Positions 40,410-48,755 of a stretch of 50,139 bases of DNA are shown here, one piece after another. Position numbers and translations under genes: made by a program. This DNA is from Paenibacillus campinasensis (GTDB lineage: Bacteria; Bacillota; Bacilli; Paenibacillales; Paenibacillaceae): assembly GCF_002272015.1 (NCBI RefSeq), contig NZ_NPBY01000085.1, forward strand, positions 1 to 50,139. Reading direction: 5' to 3'. A model generated the notes under the pieces. That model worked only from the letters and a program-made list of their open reading frames with translations. It searched no databases and had not been told where the DNA came from. Position 1 is the stretch's first letter, and each line of letters opens with the position of its first letter.

Positions 40410-41483
40410 ATGAAGCGTAATCTCCGTATATGTGCATCGTTCATTGCAGCTGGTGTTCTGATCGGAAGCCTCGGATGGACCGGGCAGGTGATTGAGGCGA
40501 ACGGATCGGCACAGGCGGCCGCGGCCAGCCAGAAGAAGTCCAGCAAGGAAGTTGTTCTGAAATGGAATGGCAAAGTGCTGCCGCAAAAAGGAATCCTGTC
40601 CAACGGTGTTACATATGTGCCAGCTACCGCCGTCAGAGACGCGCTCGGTTTGCCGATTAAGTATGATGCTAAAGCGCGTGCTTATACGCTGGGCGATGGA
40701 TACAACCGTCTGAAAGCGGTGGTGTATGCCTCGAAAGACATCGGCCTATCGGTTAACGGGCTTTACATAGGGGAGCCTGGAGGCCAGATCATCGATGGGC
40801 GTTTGTATATCCCGTATAAAGTGCTCAGTGATTATATGGGCGTTCAAGGACAGTGGAATGCGGCGCAGAAGACGCTTTCGATGGTGCCGAAAAAGCAAAA
40901 TGCGATCACAATTTCTGCCAAAACATTGAAGGAGTCCACGGATAAAGCCAACATTCAAGTGCGCTATGCCCAGATCAGCGGTCTTGGCAACGATAAAGCG
41001 CAGTCTGCGATCAACGAGACGCTAAAGCAGCATGCCGAGCGGTTCATCGAGGCGGCGAAGGAGCAGGTTGCGGAAGCGCCATCGCCTGAGCCGGGGATGG
41101 AGTATGAGTTCCAGGGCGATTTTGTAGTGACCTACAACGCAGAGGGGCTGCTCAGCATCTTGACGAGTGAATACACGTATACGGGCGGGGCGCATGGGAT
41201 GACTTACCGCCAGGGTTATACGTTCTCGCTGGAGGACGGATCGCTGCAAAGCCTCGGGGACGTCATTAACCTGAAGGGTGACGGCAAGAAGAAGCTGAAT
41301 GATTATGTATTGAAGAAATTCAAAGCCAATGAGGGCTATCTCGGCGGGTTTGAAGGCGTATCGGACGATGCGGATTTCTACCTGAAGGACGGCTCGGCGG
41401 TGCTCTTCTTCCAGCTGTATGAGTACACGGCGTATGCTTACGGTTTTCCGGAGTTTGAGCTGAAGCTGAAGGAGTGGAAGTAA
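40410..41483 (+). CDS. secreted protein with stalk-like (copper amine oxidase N) and DUF4163/DUF3298-like domains
   Basis: The product is 357 residues. A signal peptide runs to about residue 36-39 (SAQAAAASQKK). Next comes a region resembling the copper amine oxidase N-terminal-like domain (GVTYVPATAVRDALGLPIKYD and DGRLYIPYKVLSDYMG), common in Paenibacillus surface proteins. From about 165 a DUF4163/DUF3298 (RsiV/PdaC-type) module follows: VRYAQISGLGN, INETLKQHAERFI, YEFQGDFVVTYN, YTYTGGAHGMTYRQGYTFSLEDG, LFFQLYEYTAYAYGFPEFEL. It is probably on the cell surface; there is no visible catalytic motif. AAGGTGG precedes the ATG. Confidence 0.82.
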   Translation: MKRNLRICASFIAAGVLIGSLGWTGQVIEANGSAQAAAASQKKSSKEVVLKWNGKVLPQKGILSNGVTYVPATAVRDALGLPIKYDAKARAYTLGDGYNRLKAVVYASKDIGLSVNGLYIGEPGGQIIDGRLYIPYKVLSDYMGVQGQWNAAQKTLSMVPKKQNAITISAKTLKESTDKANIQVRYAQISGLGNDKAQSAINETLKQHAERFIEAAKEQVAEAPSPEPGMEYEFQGDFVVTYNAEGLLSILTSEYTYTGGAHGMTYRQGYTFSLEDGSLQSLGDVINLKGDGKKKLNDYVLKKFKANEGYLGGFEGVSDDADFYLKDGSAVLFFQLYEYTAYAYGFPEFELKLKEWK

Positions 41484-41525
41484 GGGCTGCAGTTATGTAA
41501 GCAGACTCGAGTACAAGAGTTATGG

Positions 41526-41567
41526 AAAAAACGGGCAGGCACCGATTCGGCGCCTGCCCGTTTTTTT
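41526..41567. terminator. strong bidirectional terminator between convergent genes
   Basis: AAAAAACGGGCAGGC (41526-41540) pairs with GCCTGCCCGTTTTTT (41552-41566), with T on one side and A on the other, so it can terminate both the secreted-protein gene and clpP. Confidence 0.92.
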
Positions 41568-41592
41568 ATGCAAATAAGGTTTCCGGCTGAGT

Positions 41593-42189
41593 TTACAGTC
41601 CTTGCGCCGGAGTTTTCTCCAGCACCTGATCGACGATGCCGTATTCCTTGGCTTCTTCAGCAGTCATGAAGTAGTCGCGATCGGTGTCTTTCTCGATGCG
41701 CTCAAGCGGCTGACCGGTACGCTCTGCGAGGATGCGGTTCAGCTTGTCGCGCATCTTCAGAATGCGGCGGGCGCGGATTTCGATATCCGTTGCCTGGCCT
41801 TGTGCGCCGCCAAGCGGCTGGTGAATCATGATTTCGCTGTTAGGCAGCGCGAAGCGCTTGCCCTTGGCACCTGCATTCAGCAGGAACGCGCCCATCGAAG
41901 CCGCCATGCCGACACAGATGGTCGAAACATCCGGCTTGATGAATTGCATCGTATCGTAAATGGCCATGCCGGCGGTAATCGAACCGCCCGGGCTGTTGAT
42001 GTAAAGATGAATATCCTTTTCAGGGTCCTCTGCTGCCAGGAACAGCATTTGGGCAATGATGGAATTGGCGACCACGTCATTTACATCGGAGCCGAGGAAG
42101 ATAATGCGGTCTTTCAGCAATCTGGAATAGATGTCGTACGCCCGCTCGCCGCGGTTGCTTTGTTCAACGACCATAGGTATAAAACTCAC
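41593..42189 (-). CDS. clpP: ATP-dependent Clp protease proteolytic subunit
   Basis: The product is 198 residues. The catalytic triad Ser98 (GMAASMG), His123 (MIHQPLGG) and Asp172 (DTDRDYFM) is intact. It forms the tetradecameric protease that works with ClpC and ClpX. The start is a GTG, eight bases after AGGAGG; this aligns with MSFIPMVVEQ of family members. A CtsR box and promoter lie upstream. This is the Bacillus subtilis order whiA-crh-(yvcN)-clpP, here interrupted by the SIMPL, pot and secreted-protein genes. Confidence 0.97.
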   Translation of the reverse strand: MSFIPMVVEQSNRGERAYDIYSRLLKDRIIFLGSDVNDVVANSIIAQMLFLAAEDPEKDIHLYINSPGGSITAGMAIYDTMQFIKPDVSTICVGMAASMGAFLLNAGAKGKRFALPNSEIMIHQPLGGAQGQATDIEIRARRILKMRDKLNRILAERTGQPLERIEKDTDRDYFMTAEEAKEYGIVDQVLEKTPAQGL

Positions 42190-42247
42190 GTGGAAAACCT
42201 CCTCTTAAGTACAGTCCTCTTTAAAATACTGTTACCGTATTACCCAC

Positions 42248-42276
42248 ATGATAAACAATTCAAATCAAAAAGTCAA
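42248..42276 (-). promoter_or_regulatory. sigma-A promoter of clpP
   Basis: On the minus strand TTGACT (complement of 42271-42276) and TATCAT (complement of 42248-42253) are exactly 17 bp apart. The -35 lies within the CtsR box. Confidence 0.75.
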
Positions 42277-42287
42277 AGAAAGTCAAA
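42271..42287 (+). promoter_or_regulatory. CtsR operator of clpP
   Basis: AGTCAAA-GAA-AGTCAAA is a perfect match to the CtsR direct repeat RGTCAAA-NAN-RGTCAAA. It overlaps the -35 of the clpP promoter, so CtsR would repress clpP until heat or thiol stress releases it. Confidence 0.9.
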
Positions 42288-42296
42288 CTATCGGGT

Positions 42297-42321
42297 AAAA
42301 AAAAGAGCCATCTCAGGCACT
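42297..42321 (-). terminator. terminator-like hairpin after tRNA-Arg
   Basis: On the minus strand AGTGCC and GGCTCT flank TGAGAT, with one mismatch, followed by a run of eight T. It lies between tRNA-Arg and the clpP promoter. Confidence 0.5.
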
Positions 42322-42357
42322 ATGCGGGTAAACAGTAATGATGATGTAAATTATAAA

Positions 42358-42432
42358 TGGCGCGCCCGCGAGGAATCGAACCTCGATCTCAGGCTCCGGA
42401 GGCCTACGTCATATCCATTGGACCACGGGCGC
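42358..42432 (-). tRNA. tRNA-Arg (anticodon CCG)
   Basis: On the minus strand GCGCCCG starts at 42432 and pairs with CGGGCGC (42368-42362), followed by G and an encoded CCA (42360-42358). The anticodon loop CTCCGGA gives CCG (Arg, CGG codon). The T loop TTCGAAT is canonical. Confidence 0.95.
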
Positions 42433-42579
42433 ATAAAAATTAGCAACGAAATTGATTATACAACAAGTTTGAACAAAAGACAAGAAGTCGTTCAAAAGAT
42501 TGTTTTTGTCTAGACCCAAGCATCATTTGGCCATAATGTATAAGAATGCCTGAGGCTGAGAAATATACTTTCGGACCCC

Positions 42580-42608
42580 TTGCAACCTGCATAATAATTG
42601 AGTAGAAT
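42580..42608 (+). promoter_or_regulatory. sigma-A promoter of the cggR-glycolytic operon
   Basis: TTGCAA (42580-42585) and TAGAAT (42603-42608) are exactly 17 bp apart. The CggR operator starts six bases downstream of the -10. Confidence 0.75.
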
Positions 42609-42613
42609 AAGGG

Positions 42614-42649
42614 TGGGACTTAAATTGCTTACCCGGGACATTTTACGTC
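42614..42649 (+). promoter_or_regulatory. CggR operator
   Basis: The pattern TGGGAC-N6-TGCT-N4-CGGGAC-N6-CGTC reproduces the Bacillus subtilis CggR operator CGGGAC-N6-TGTC-N4-CGGGAC-N6-TGTC. The two GGGAC boxes are 20 bp apart, as expected. It lies between the promoter and cggR. CggR should repress from it until fructose-1,6-bisphosphate loosens binding. Confidence 0.85.
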
Positions 42650-42692
42650 CAACATAAAGAGCGTCGAGACGAAGTTTGCAGGAGTGGAATGC

Positions 42693-43730
42693 ATGCGTGA
42701 CCTATTAGAAATACAAGAGCAGCTTCTGCCAGATCTCATGGACACTCTTAAACGAAGGTATACGATCCTTCATCAGATCAGGTTGTCTGGAGTTGTCGGA
42801 CGGAGGACGCTCGCCGGATCACTCGAGATGACCGAGCGTGTGCTCAGAGCGGAGACCGATCTTCTGAAGGCACAAGGTCTGATTGAGATCGAGACGGTCG
42901 GAATGCGGATCAGCGATGCCGGCATCTGTTTGCTGGAACAGCTGGAGCCGATGATGAAGGAGCTGTTCGGTCTGGCCCGCCTGGAGGAGAAGATTCGCAA
43001 GGCTTATGGCTTGCGCAAGGTTGTTGTCATTCCTGGCGACAGTGAATCCTCCCCGGATGTGAAGCGTGAGCTTGGCCGTGTCGGAGCAAGAACGCTCCTC
43101 AGCTATGTTCATAGCGGAGACACGATTGCCGTCACAGGCGGATCAACGCTTGCCGAAGTGGCAGAGCAGATGACCGCGCTTGCCGGCGGCCCTTTGAAGG
43201 GAAGCTGGTTTGTACCGGCTCGGGGCGGCCTTGGAGAGAGTGTGGAGATTCAGGCGAATACGATCGCTTCCAAGATGGCCAAACGGGTTGGCGCGGAATA
43301 CCGGCTGCTGCATGTACCGGATTTGCTGGGCGAGGATGCCTATCAGTCTCTTGTGCATGATCAGCATATTCAGGAGATTGTGCATGTCATCCGTCAATCA
43401 CGCATTATCATTCACGGCATCGGCGACGCCATGGAGATGGCTCGCAGGCGCAAGCTGGATGACGGCTCGATTGACAGTCTGCAGAAAGACGGTGCCATTG
43501 CGGAATCCTTCGGATACTATTTCAGCGAATCAGGTGAGGTCGTACACAAGATGCTTACGCTCGGTCTTCGGCTTGAAGATATTATGCGCACCGAGATCGT
43601 TATTGGCATCGCAGGAGGAAGAAGCAAGGGCAAAGCGATCCACGCTGTGCTGAAATTCGGCCATGAAGACATTCTGGTCACGGACGAAGCGGCTGCGCTG
43701 GAAGTTATGAAGGAAATAGAGACGCTCTAG
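42693..43730 (+). CDS. cggR: central glycolytic genes repressor CggR
   Basis: The product is 345 residues, of the SorC/DeoR-type sugar-binding regulators. The N-terminal winged-helix region (about 20-85: RYTILHQIRLSGVVGRRTLA) binds DNA, and the rest is a phosphosugar-binding domain with GGSTLAEVAEQM and GIAGGRSKGKAIHAVLK. In Bacillus subtilis it represses gapA-pgk-tpiA-pgm-eno and responds to fructose-1,6-bisphosphate. It is the first gene of the operon, with ATG 42693 eight bases after GCAGGAG; GTG 42684 overlaps that site. Confidence 0.95.
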   Translation: MRDLLEIQEQLLPDLMDTLKRRYTILHQIRLSGVVGRRTLAGSLEMTERVLRAETDLLKAQGLIEIETVGMRISDAGICLLEQLEPMMKELFGLARLEEKIRKAYGLRKVVVIPGDSESSPDVKRELGRVGARTLLSYVHSGDTIAVTGGSTLAEVAEQMTALAGGPLKGSWFVPARGGLGESVEIQANTIASKMAKRVGAEYRLLHVPDLLGEDAYQSLVHDQHIQEIVHVIRQSRIIIHGIGDAMEMARRRKLDDGSIDSLQKDGAIAESFGYYFSESGEVVHKMLTLGLRLEDIMRTEIVIGIAGGRSKGKAIHAVLKFGHEDILVTDEAAALEVMKEIETL

Positions 43731-43873
43731 CATTAAAGGACCATGGACCAGGATTGAACGGGGTGGAGCGCCTAAGTGCTGCATGCCTGAATGGAGCCCG
43801 AAGTGCTGCGATCATATGGAATTGTCCCTTTTTCGCAGGCATTGGCCGCACATTCAAGCTATTGTTGTCATGA

Positions 43874-43903
43874 CTGACCTTTTGGCGGTCTTGAATATAT
43901 ACA
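43874..43903 (+). promoter_or_regulatory. possible internal promoter before gapA
   Basis: CTGACC (43874-43879) and TATACA (43898-43903) are 18 bp apart. It lies in the 200-bp gap between cggR and gapA, which could also serve as an mRNA processing region (RNase Y cleavage occurs there in Bacillus subtilis). Low confidence. Confidence 0.3.
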
Positions 43904-43931
43904 AATAAAGCAAATATGGAGGGAACTGCTA

Positions 43932-44936
43932 ATGGTTAAAGTAGGTATTAACGGTTTTGGACGTATTGGACGTAACGTGTTCCGCGCTGCGCTGAACAAC
44001 AGTGAAGTTGAAATCGTGGCAATCAACGATTTGACTGACGTGAGCACACTGGCACACCTTTTGAAATATGACACAACTCACGGAAGACTGGATGCAACAG
44101 TTGAAGCTAAAGAAGGCGCGCTTATTGTAAACGGCCGTGAAGTGAAAGTATTCGCTGAGCGTAATCCAGAAGCTCTTCCTTGGGCTGAATACGGTGTTGA
44201 AATCGTGGTTGAATCCACAGGTATCTTCACTGCTAAAGAAAAAGCTTCCGCTCACTTGAAAGGCGGCGCGAAGAAAGTTATCATCTCCGCTCCAGCTACT
44301 GACGAAGACATCACAATCGTTATGGGCGTTAACGAAGACAAATACGATCCAGCTAACCACACCATTATCTCCAACGCTTCTTGTACAACGAACTGCTTGG
44401 CTCCTTTCGCCAAAGTTCTTGATGAGAAGTTCGGCATCGTGAAAGGCATGATGACTACGGTTCACTCTTACACGAATGACCAGCAAGTACTCGATCTGCC
44501 GCACAAGGACCTTCGTCGTGCTCGTGCTGCTGCTGAGAACATCATTCCTTCCACAACTGGTGCGGCAAAAGCAGTTAGCCTTGTCCTGCCACAACTGAAA
44601 GGCAAACTGAACGGTATGGCTATGCGCGTACCTACGAAGAACGTTTCTGTTACAGACCTCGTTGTTGAGCTGTCCAAGAACGTAACCAAAGAAGAAGTTA
44701 ACGATGCGCTGAAAGCTGCAGCTGACGGCCCGCTGAAAGGCATCCTGAACTACTCCGACGAGCCGCTTGTATCCAGCGACTACAACAGCGATCCGGCTTC
44801 TTCCACGATTGATGCGCTCTCTACTATGGTAGTTGGCGACAACATGGTTAAAGTCGTTTCCTGGTATGACAACGAGTGGGGCTACTCCAACCGCGTTGTT
44901 GACCTCGCTGCTTACATCGCAAGCAAAGGTCTGTAA
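43932..44936 (+). CDS. gapA: glyceraldehyde-3-phosphate dehydrogenase, glycolytic
   Basis: The product is 334 residues. It oxidises glyceraldehyde-3-phosphate to 1,3-bisphosphoglycerate with NAD. The Rossmann start is VGINGFGRIGRNVF, the catalytic Cys151 is in SNASCTTNCLAP, and His178 in TTVHSYT. DLTD around residue 33-36 fits an NAD enzyme. It follows cggR directly, which marks it as the glycolytic GapA rather than the gluconeogenic GapB. Codon use is strongly biased toward a few codons, typical of very highly expressed genes. Confidence 0.98.
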   Translation: MVKVGINGFGRIGRNVFRAALNNSEVEIVAINDLTDVSTLAHLLKYDTTHGRLDATVEAKEGALIVNGREVKVFAERNPEALPWAEYGVEIVVESTGIFTAKEKASAHLKGGAKKVIISAPATDEDITIVMGVNEDKYDPANHTIISNASCTTNCLAPFAKVLDEKFGIVKGMMTTVHSYTNDQQVLDLPHKDLRRARAAAENIIPSTTGAAKAVSLVLPQLKGKLNGMAMRVPTKNVSVTDLVVELSKNVTKEEVNDALKAAADGPLKGILNYSDEPLVSSDYNSDPASSTIDALSTMVVGDNMVKVVSWYDNEWGYSNRVVDLAAYIASKGL

Positions 44937-44957
44937 TTGATTTAAACCATTCAATCG

Positions 44958-44990
44958 AAGAGGAGTTCCGCTTAAAGGTGCTCCTCTTTG
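44958..44990 (+). terminator. partial terminator between gapA and pgk
   Basis: AAGAGGAG (44958-44965) pairs with CTCCTCTT (44981-44988) around a 15-base loop, followed only by TGG. It is too weak in its T-run to end transcription fully, but may reduce read-through or stabilise the gapA 3' end. Confidence 0.45.
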
Positions 44991-45128
44991 GTTCATGGTT
45001 TTTCCTGTTTTTAAGCCATAAGCCATGCACTTAAACACATAGACAACACGCCGGGCTTTGGACGACATAAAGAGATGAAGAGCACCTGCTGTCGGCTGGG
45101 GAGAATAGTTTCTAGGAGGAACGTGGAG

Positions 45129-46310
45129 ATGAACAAGAAAAGTGTACGTGATGTAGAAGTAAACGGCAAACGCGTCTTTGTCCGGGTCGATTTCAATGTA
45201 CCGCTTGAGGATGGTAAAATAACAGATGATACTCGTATCCGCGAGACACTGCCAACCATCAATTACCTGATTGAGCGAGGCGCGAAGGTCATTCTCGCCA
45301 GCCACATGGGTCGCCCGAAAGGCGAGGTTGTTGAATCGCTGCGCCTGAATCCGGCAAGCGAGCGCCTGTCCGAACTGCTTGGCAAACCGGTTGCGAAGGC
45401 GGATGAAGCTGTAGGCGAAGCGGTTAAGGCTCAAGTGGAGAAGCTGCAAAACGGCGATGTGCTCGTGCTTGAGAACGTGCGCTTCTATCCAGGCGAAGAG
45501 AAGAACGATCCGGAGCTGGCGAAGCAATTCGCAGAGCTTGCTGATCTGTTCGTCAATGACGCATTTGGTGCAGCTCACCGTGCGCATGCTTCGACAGAAG
45601 GCATTGCCCATCATCTGCCGGCTGTATCCGGTCTTCTGATGGAGAAGGAGCTGTCTGTTCTGGGCAAAGCGTTGTCGAACCCGGATCGTCCGTTCACAGC
45701 GATCATCGGCGGTTCCAAAGTTAAGGACAAAATCGATGTCATCAACAACCTGCTTACACTGGCTGACAATGTCATCATCGGCGGTGGACTTGCCTATACG
45801 TTCTTCAAGGCGCAAGGCCATGAAATCGGCAAATCCCTGCTGGATGCAGAGAAGCTGGATACGGCGCTTGGCTTCATTGAGAAAGCTAAAGAGCTGGGCA
45901 AAAACTTCTACCTGCCGGAAGACATCGTAGTAACTGACGATTTCAGTGCAGATGCAAACACCAAGGTGGTCACGATCGACAGCATCCCAGCAGATTGGGA
46001 AGGCATTGATATCGGTCCGAAGACACGCGAGAAGTATGCAGAAGTGATTAAAAACTCCAAGCTGGTCGTATGGAACGGGCCGATGGGCGTGTTCGAAATC
46101 GAACCGTTCAGCCACGGTACTCGCGCTGTAGCGCAAGCTTGTGCGGAAACGTCTGCTTACACGGTGATCGGCGGCGGAGACTCGGCTGCAGCAGCTGAAA
46201 AGTTCGGTGTAGCTGACAAGATGGACCACATCTCGACGGGTGGCGGCGCATCCCTTGAATTCATGGAAGGCAAGGCGCTTCCTGGCGTTGTGGCTCTGAA
46301 CGACAAGTAA
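45129..46310 (+). CDS. pgk: phosphoglycerate kinase
   Basis: The product is 393 residues from ATG 45129, eight bases after AGGAGGA. It transfers phosphate from 1,3-bisphosphoglycerate to ADP. Signature segments are RVFVRVDFNVPLEDGKI, HMGRPKGE, and the ATP-binding region with GGGDSAAAAEKFG and STGGGASLEFMEG. An upstream in-frame ATG (45075) has no ribosome site. Confidence 0.98.
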   Translation: MNKKSVRDVEVNGKRVFVRVDFNVPLEDGKITDDTRIRETLPTINYLIERGAKVILASHMGRPKGEVVESLRLNPASERLSELLGKPVAKADEAVGEAVKAQVEKLQNGDVLVLENVRFYPGEEKNDPELAKQFAELADLFVNDAFGAAHRAHASTEGIAHHLPAVSGLLMEKELSVLGKALSNPDRPFTAIIGGSKVKDKIDVINNLLTLADNVIIGGGLAYTFFKAQGHEIGKSLLDAEKLDTALGFIEKAKELGKNFYLPEDIVVTDDFSADANTKVVTIDSIPADWEGIDIGPKTREKYAEVIKNSKLVVWNGPMGVFEIEPFSHGTRAVAQACAETSAYTVIGGGDSAAAAEKFGVADKMDHISTGGGASLEFMEGKALPGVVALNDK

Positions 46311-46382
46311 GACACGAATGGGTAAAGACGCAAGATAGCAGTTCCCCGCGGGATGGCGGGGAATATTTAAGGAGTGAACCTA

Positions 46383-47135
46383 GTGAGAACACCAATCATA
46401 GCTGGCAACTGGAAAATGTTCAAAACGGTTCCGGAAGCAACGTCCTTCTTCGAGGAAGTTAAGGGCAAGGCGGAAGTAGAAGGCGTTGAGAGCGTCATCT
46501 GCGCGCCGTTCACAACGCTTCCGGCTCTGGTCGAAGCTGCGAAAGGAACAAGCATCAAGATCGGGGCTCAGAATCTTCATTATGAAGACAGCGGTGCATT
46601 TACCGGAGAAATCAGCGGTTCCATGCTGAAGGATCTGGGCGTGGACTACGTCATTATCGGGCATTCCGAGCGTCGTCAGTACTTTGCGGAAACCGACGAG
46701 ATCGTCAACAAGAAGGTGCATGCGGCATTCCGTCACGGACTGCTTCCGATTGTATGCGTTGGCGAGAAGCTCGAAGAACGTGAAGCAGGGAAGACGATGG
46801 ACGTATGCAAAGTGCAGACCGAAGCTGCATTCGCAGGTGTTCCTGCAGACCAAGCGGTTCATGTCGTCATTGCCTATGAGCCGATCTGGGCGATTGGCAC
46901 AGGCAAATCCTCCACGGCGCAAGATGCCAACGAGGTGATTGCATATATTCGCGATCTCGTGAAAGGATTGTACGGGGAAGACGTTGCAGCTGCGGTTCGC
47001 ATTCAGTACGGCGGCAGCGTGAAGCCTGAGAATGTAATGGAGTATCTGGGGCAAAGCGACATTGACGGCGCTCTCGTCGGCGGTGCCAGCCTGCAGCCAG
47101 CTTCTTACATTCAACTCGTTGAGGGGGCGAAGTAA
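46383..47135 (+). CDS. tpiA: triosephosphate isomerase
   Basis: The product is 250 residues. The catalytic residues Lys11 (AGNWKMF), His94 (IIGHSERRQ) and Glu166 (AYEPIWAIGTG) are in place, as is the phosphate loop GGSVKPEN. GTG 46383 lies eight bases after AAGGAG; GTG 46374 overlaps the ribosome site. The gpmI ATG follows the stop by one base. Confidence 0.97.
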   Translation: MRTPIIAGNWKMFKTVPEATSFFEEVKGKAEVEGVESVICAPFTTLPALVEAAKGTSIKIGAQNLHYEDSGAFTGEISGSMLKDLGVDYVIIGHSERRQYFAETDEIVNKKVHAAFRHGLLPIVCVGEKLEEREAGKTMDVCKVQTEAAFAGVPADQAVHVVIAYEPIWAIGTGKSSTAQDANEVIAYIRDLVKGLYGEDVAAAVRIQYGGSVKPENVMEYLGQSDIDGALVGGASLQPASYIQLVEGAK

Positions 47136-47136
47136 G

Positions 47137-48681
47137 ATGTCAGCACCAAGACCGGTAGCCCTGATCATCATGGACGGATTCGGGCTGCGCAATACGGAGG
47201 CAGGAAATGCGGTCGCTAAGGCGAATAAGCCGAATTATGACCGTTATCTGAAACAATATCCGAACACCACACTGACCGCTTGCGGAGAAGCTGTAGGCCT
47301 GCCGGAAGGGCAGATGGGCAACTCCGAGGTCGGCCACTTGAACATTGGTGCAGGACGGATTGTATATCAGGACTTGACCCGGATCAGCAAGTCGATTCGT
47401 GAAGGGGAGTTCTTCAAGAACGAAACCCTGGTTGAGGCCATTCAGAATGCCAAGAAGAACAACAAGAAGCTTCACCTGTACGGGCTTGTATCCGATGGTG
47501 GCGTACATAGCCATATCGAGCATATGTTTGCCATGCTGGATCTCGCGAAGCAAGAAGGCCTGGACGAGGTGTACATTCATGGCTTCATGGACGGACGCGA
47601 CGTCGCTCCGGACAGCGGGCGTCAATTCGTCAAGGACCTGATCGCCAAGATCGAAGAGATTGGCATCGGCAAGATTGCTACGGTATCTGGCCGTTACTAC
47701 GCAATGGACCGCGACAAGCGCTGGGACCGTGTAGAGAAGGCTTACCGTGCGATGGTATACGGTGACGGCCCGAAATATACGGACCCGCTCAAGGCCATTG
47801 AAGACTCCTATGAGAAGTCGATCTATGATGAATTTGTTGAACCGACGGTGATCGTGGATGAGCAGGGGAACCCGGTCAGCCTCGTGGAGAGCGGAGATTC
47901 GGTTGTGTTCCTGAACTTCCGTCCTGACCGTGCGATTCAGCTGTCCCAAGTGTTCACGAACAAGGATTTCCGCGGTTTCGAGCGGGGACCGAAGTTCCCT
48001 GAGAACCTGCATTTTGTGTGCCTTACGCTGTTCAGCGAAACGGTCGAAGGCTTCGTGGCCTACAAGCCGAAGAACCTCGACAACACGCTGGGCGAAGTGC
48101 TTGTACAGCATAACAAAAAGCAGCTTCGCATTGCCGAGACCGAGAAATACCCGCATGTTACCTTCTTCTTCAGCGGCGGGCGCGACGTGGAGCTTCCTGG
48201 CGAAACGCGTGTCTTGATCAACTCGCCTAAGGTGGCGACTTACGATCTTCAGCCGGAGATGAGTGCATACGAGGTGGCTGAAGCATGTGTGAAGGAAATC
48301 GAGGCGGATAAGCATGATGCCATCATTCTGAACTTCGCGAACCCGGATATGGTTGGTCACTCCGGCATGCTGGAGCCAACCATCAAAGCGGTGGAAGCCA
48401 CGGATGAGTGCGTAGGCAAAGTCGTTGAAGCCGTTCTGGCCAAAGGCGGGGTTGCTATCATCACGGCCGACCACGGCAACGCCGACATGGTATTCGACGA
48501 GAATGGCCGTCCGCATACGGCACATACAACCAATCCGGTTCCGTTCATCGTCACCGATGAGAATGTGACCTTGCATGAAGGCGGCATTCTGGCAGACATC
48601 GCTCCAACGATTCTGGATCTGATGCAGCTGCCGAAGCCGGACGAAATGACGGGCACTTCGATGATTGCAGCACGCAAATAA
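47137..48681 (+). CDS. gpmI: 2,3-bisphosphoglycerate-independent phosphoglycerate mutase
   Basis: The product is 514 residues. It converts 3- to 2-phosphoglycerate with a catalytic serine and two manganese ions. The nucleophile Ser63 is in QMGNSEVGHLNIGAGR, the metal motif MDGFGLR at residues 12-18, and HGNADMV and GRPHTAHT near the C-terminus. GAGGGGG lies nine bases upstream of the ATG. Manganese dependence and pH sensitivity of this enzyme matter in spores. Confidence 0.97.
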   Translation: MSAPRPVALIIMDGFGLRNTEAGNAVAKANKPNYDRYLKQYPNTTLTACGEAVGLPEGQMGNSEVGHLNIGAGRIVYQDLTRISKSIREGEFFKNETLVEAIQNAKKNNKKLHLYGLVSDGGVHSHIEHMFAMLDLAKQEGLDEVYIHGFMDGRDVAPDSGRQFVKDLIAKIEEIGIGKIATVSGRYYAMDRDKRWDRVEKAYRAMVYGDGPKYTDPLKAIEDSYEKSIYDEFVEPTVIVDEQGNPVSLVESGDSVVFLNFRPDRAIQLSQVFTNKDFRGFERGPKFPENLHFVCLTLFSETVEGFVAYKPKNLDNTLGEVLVQHNKKQLRIAETEKYPHVTFFFSGGRDVELPGETRVLINSPKVATYDLQPEMSAYEVAEACVKEIEADKHDAIILNFANPDMVGHSGMLEPTIKAVEATDECVGKVVEAVLAKGGVAIITADHGNADMVFDENGRPHTAHTTNPVPFIVTDENVTLHEGGILADIAPTILDLMQLPKPDEMTGTSMIAARK

Positions 48682-48755
48682 GAAATAAAACACCTGAAAC
48701 AGCCTGGCAGCAATGCCAGTTTCAAATACCATATTAACAAAAGGAGACTATACCC

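Noticed and set aside
43929..46229. 766-codon ORF on the minus strand across gapA and pgk
   Set aside because: It is the antisense shadow of two strongly codon-biased glycolytic genes; no ribosome site or family is seen.
47140..48732. 530-codon ORF on the minus strand across gpmI
   Set aside because: Antisense shadow of a codon-biased gene, with no independent start signal.
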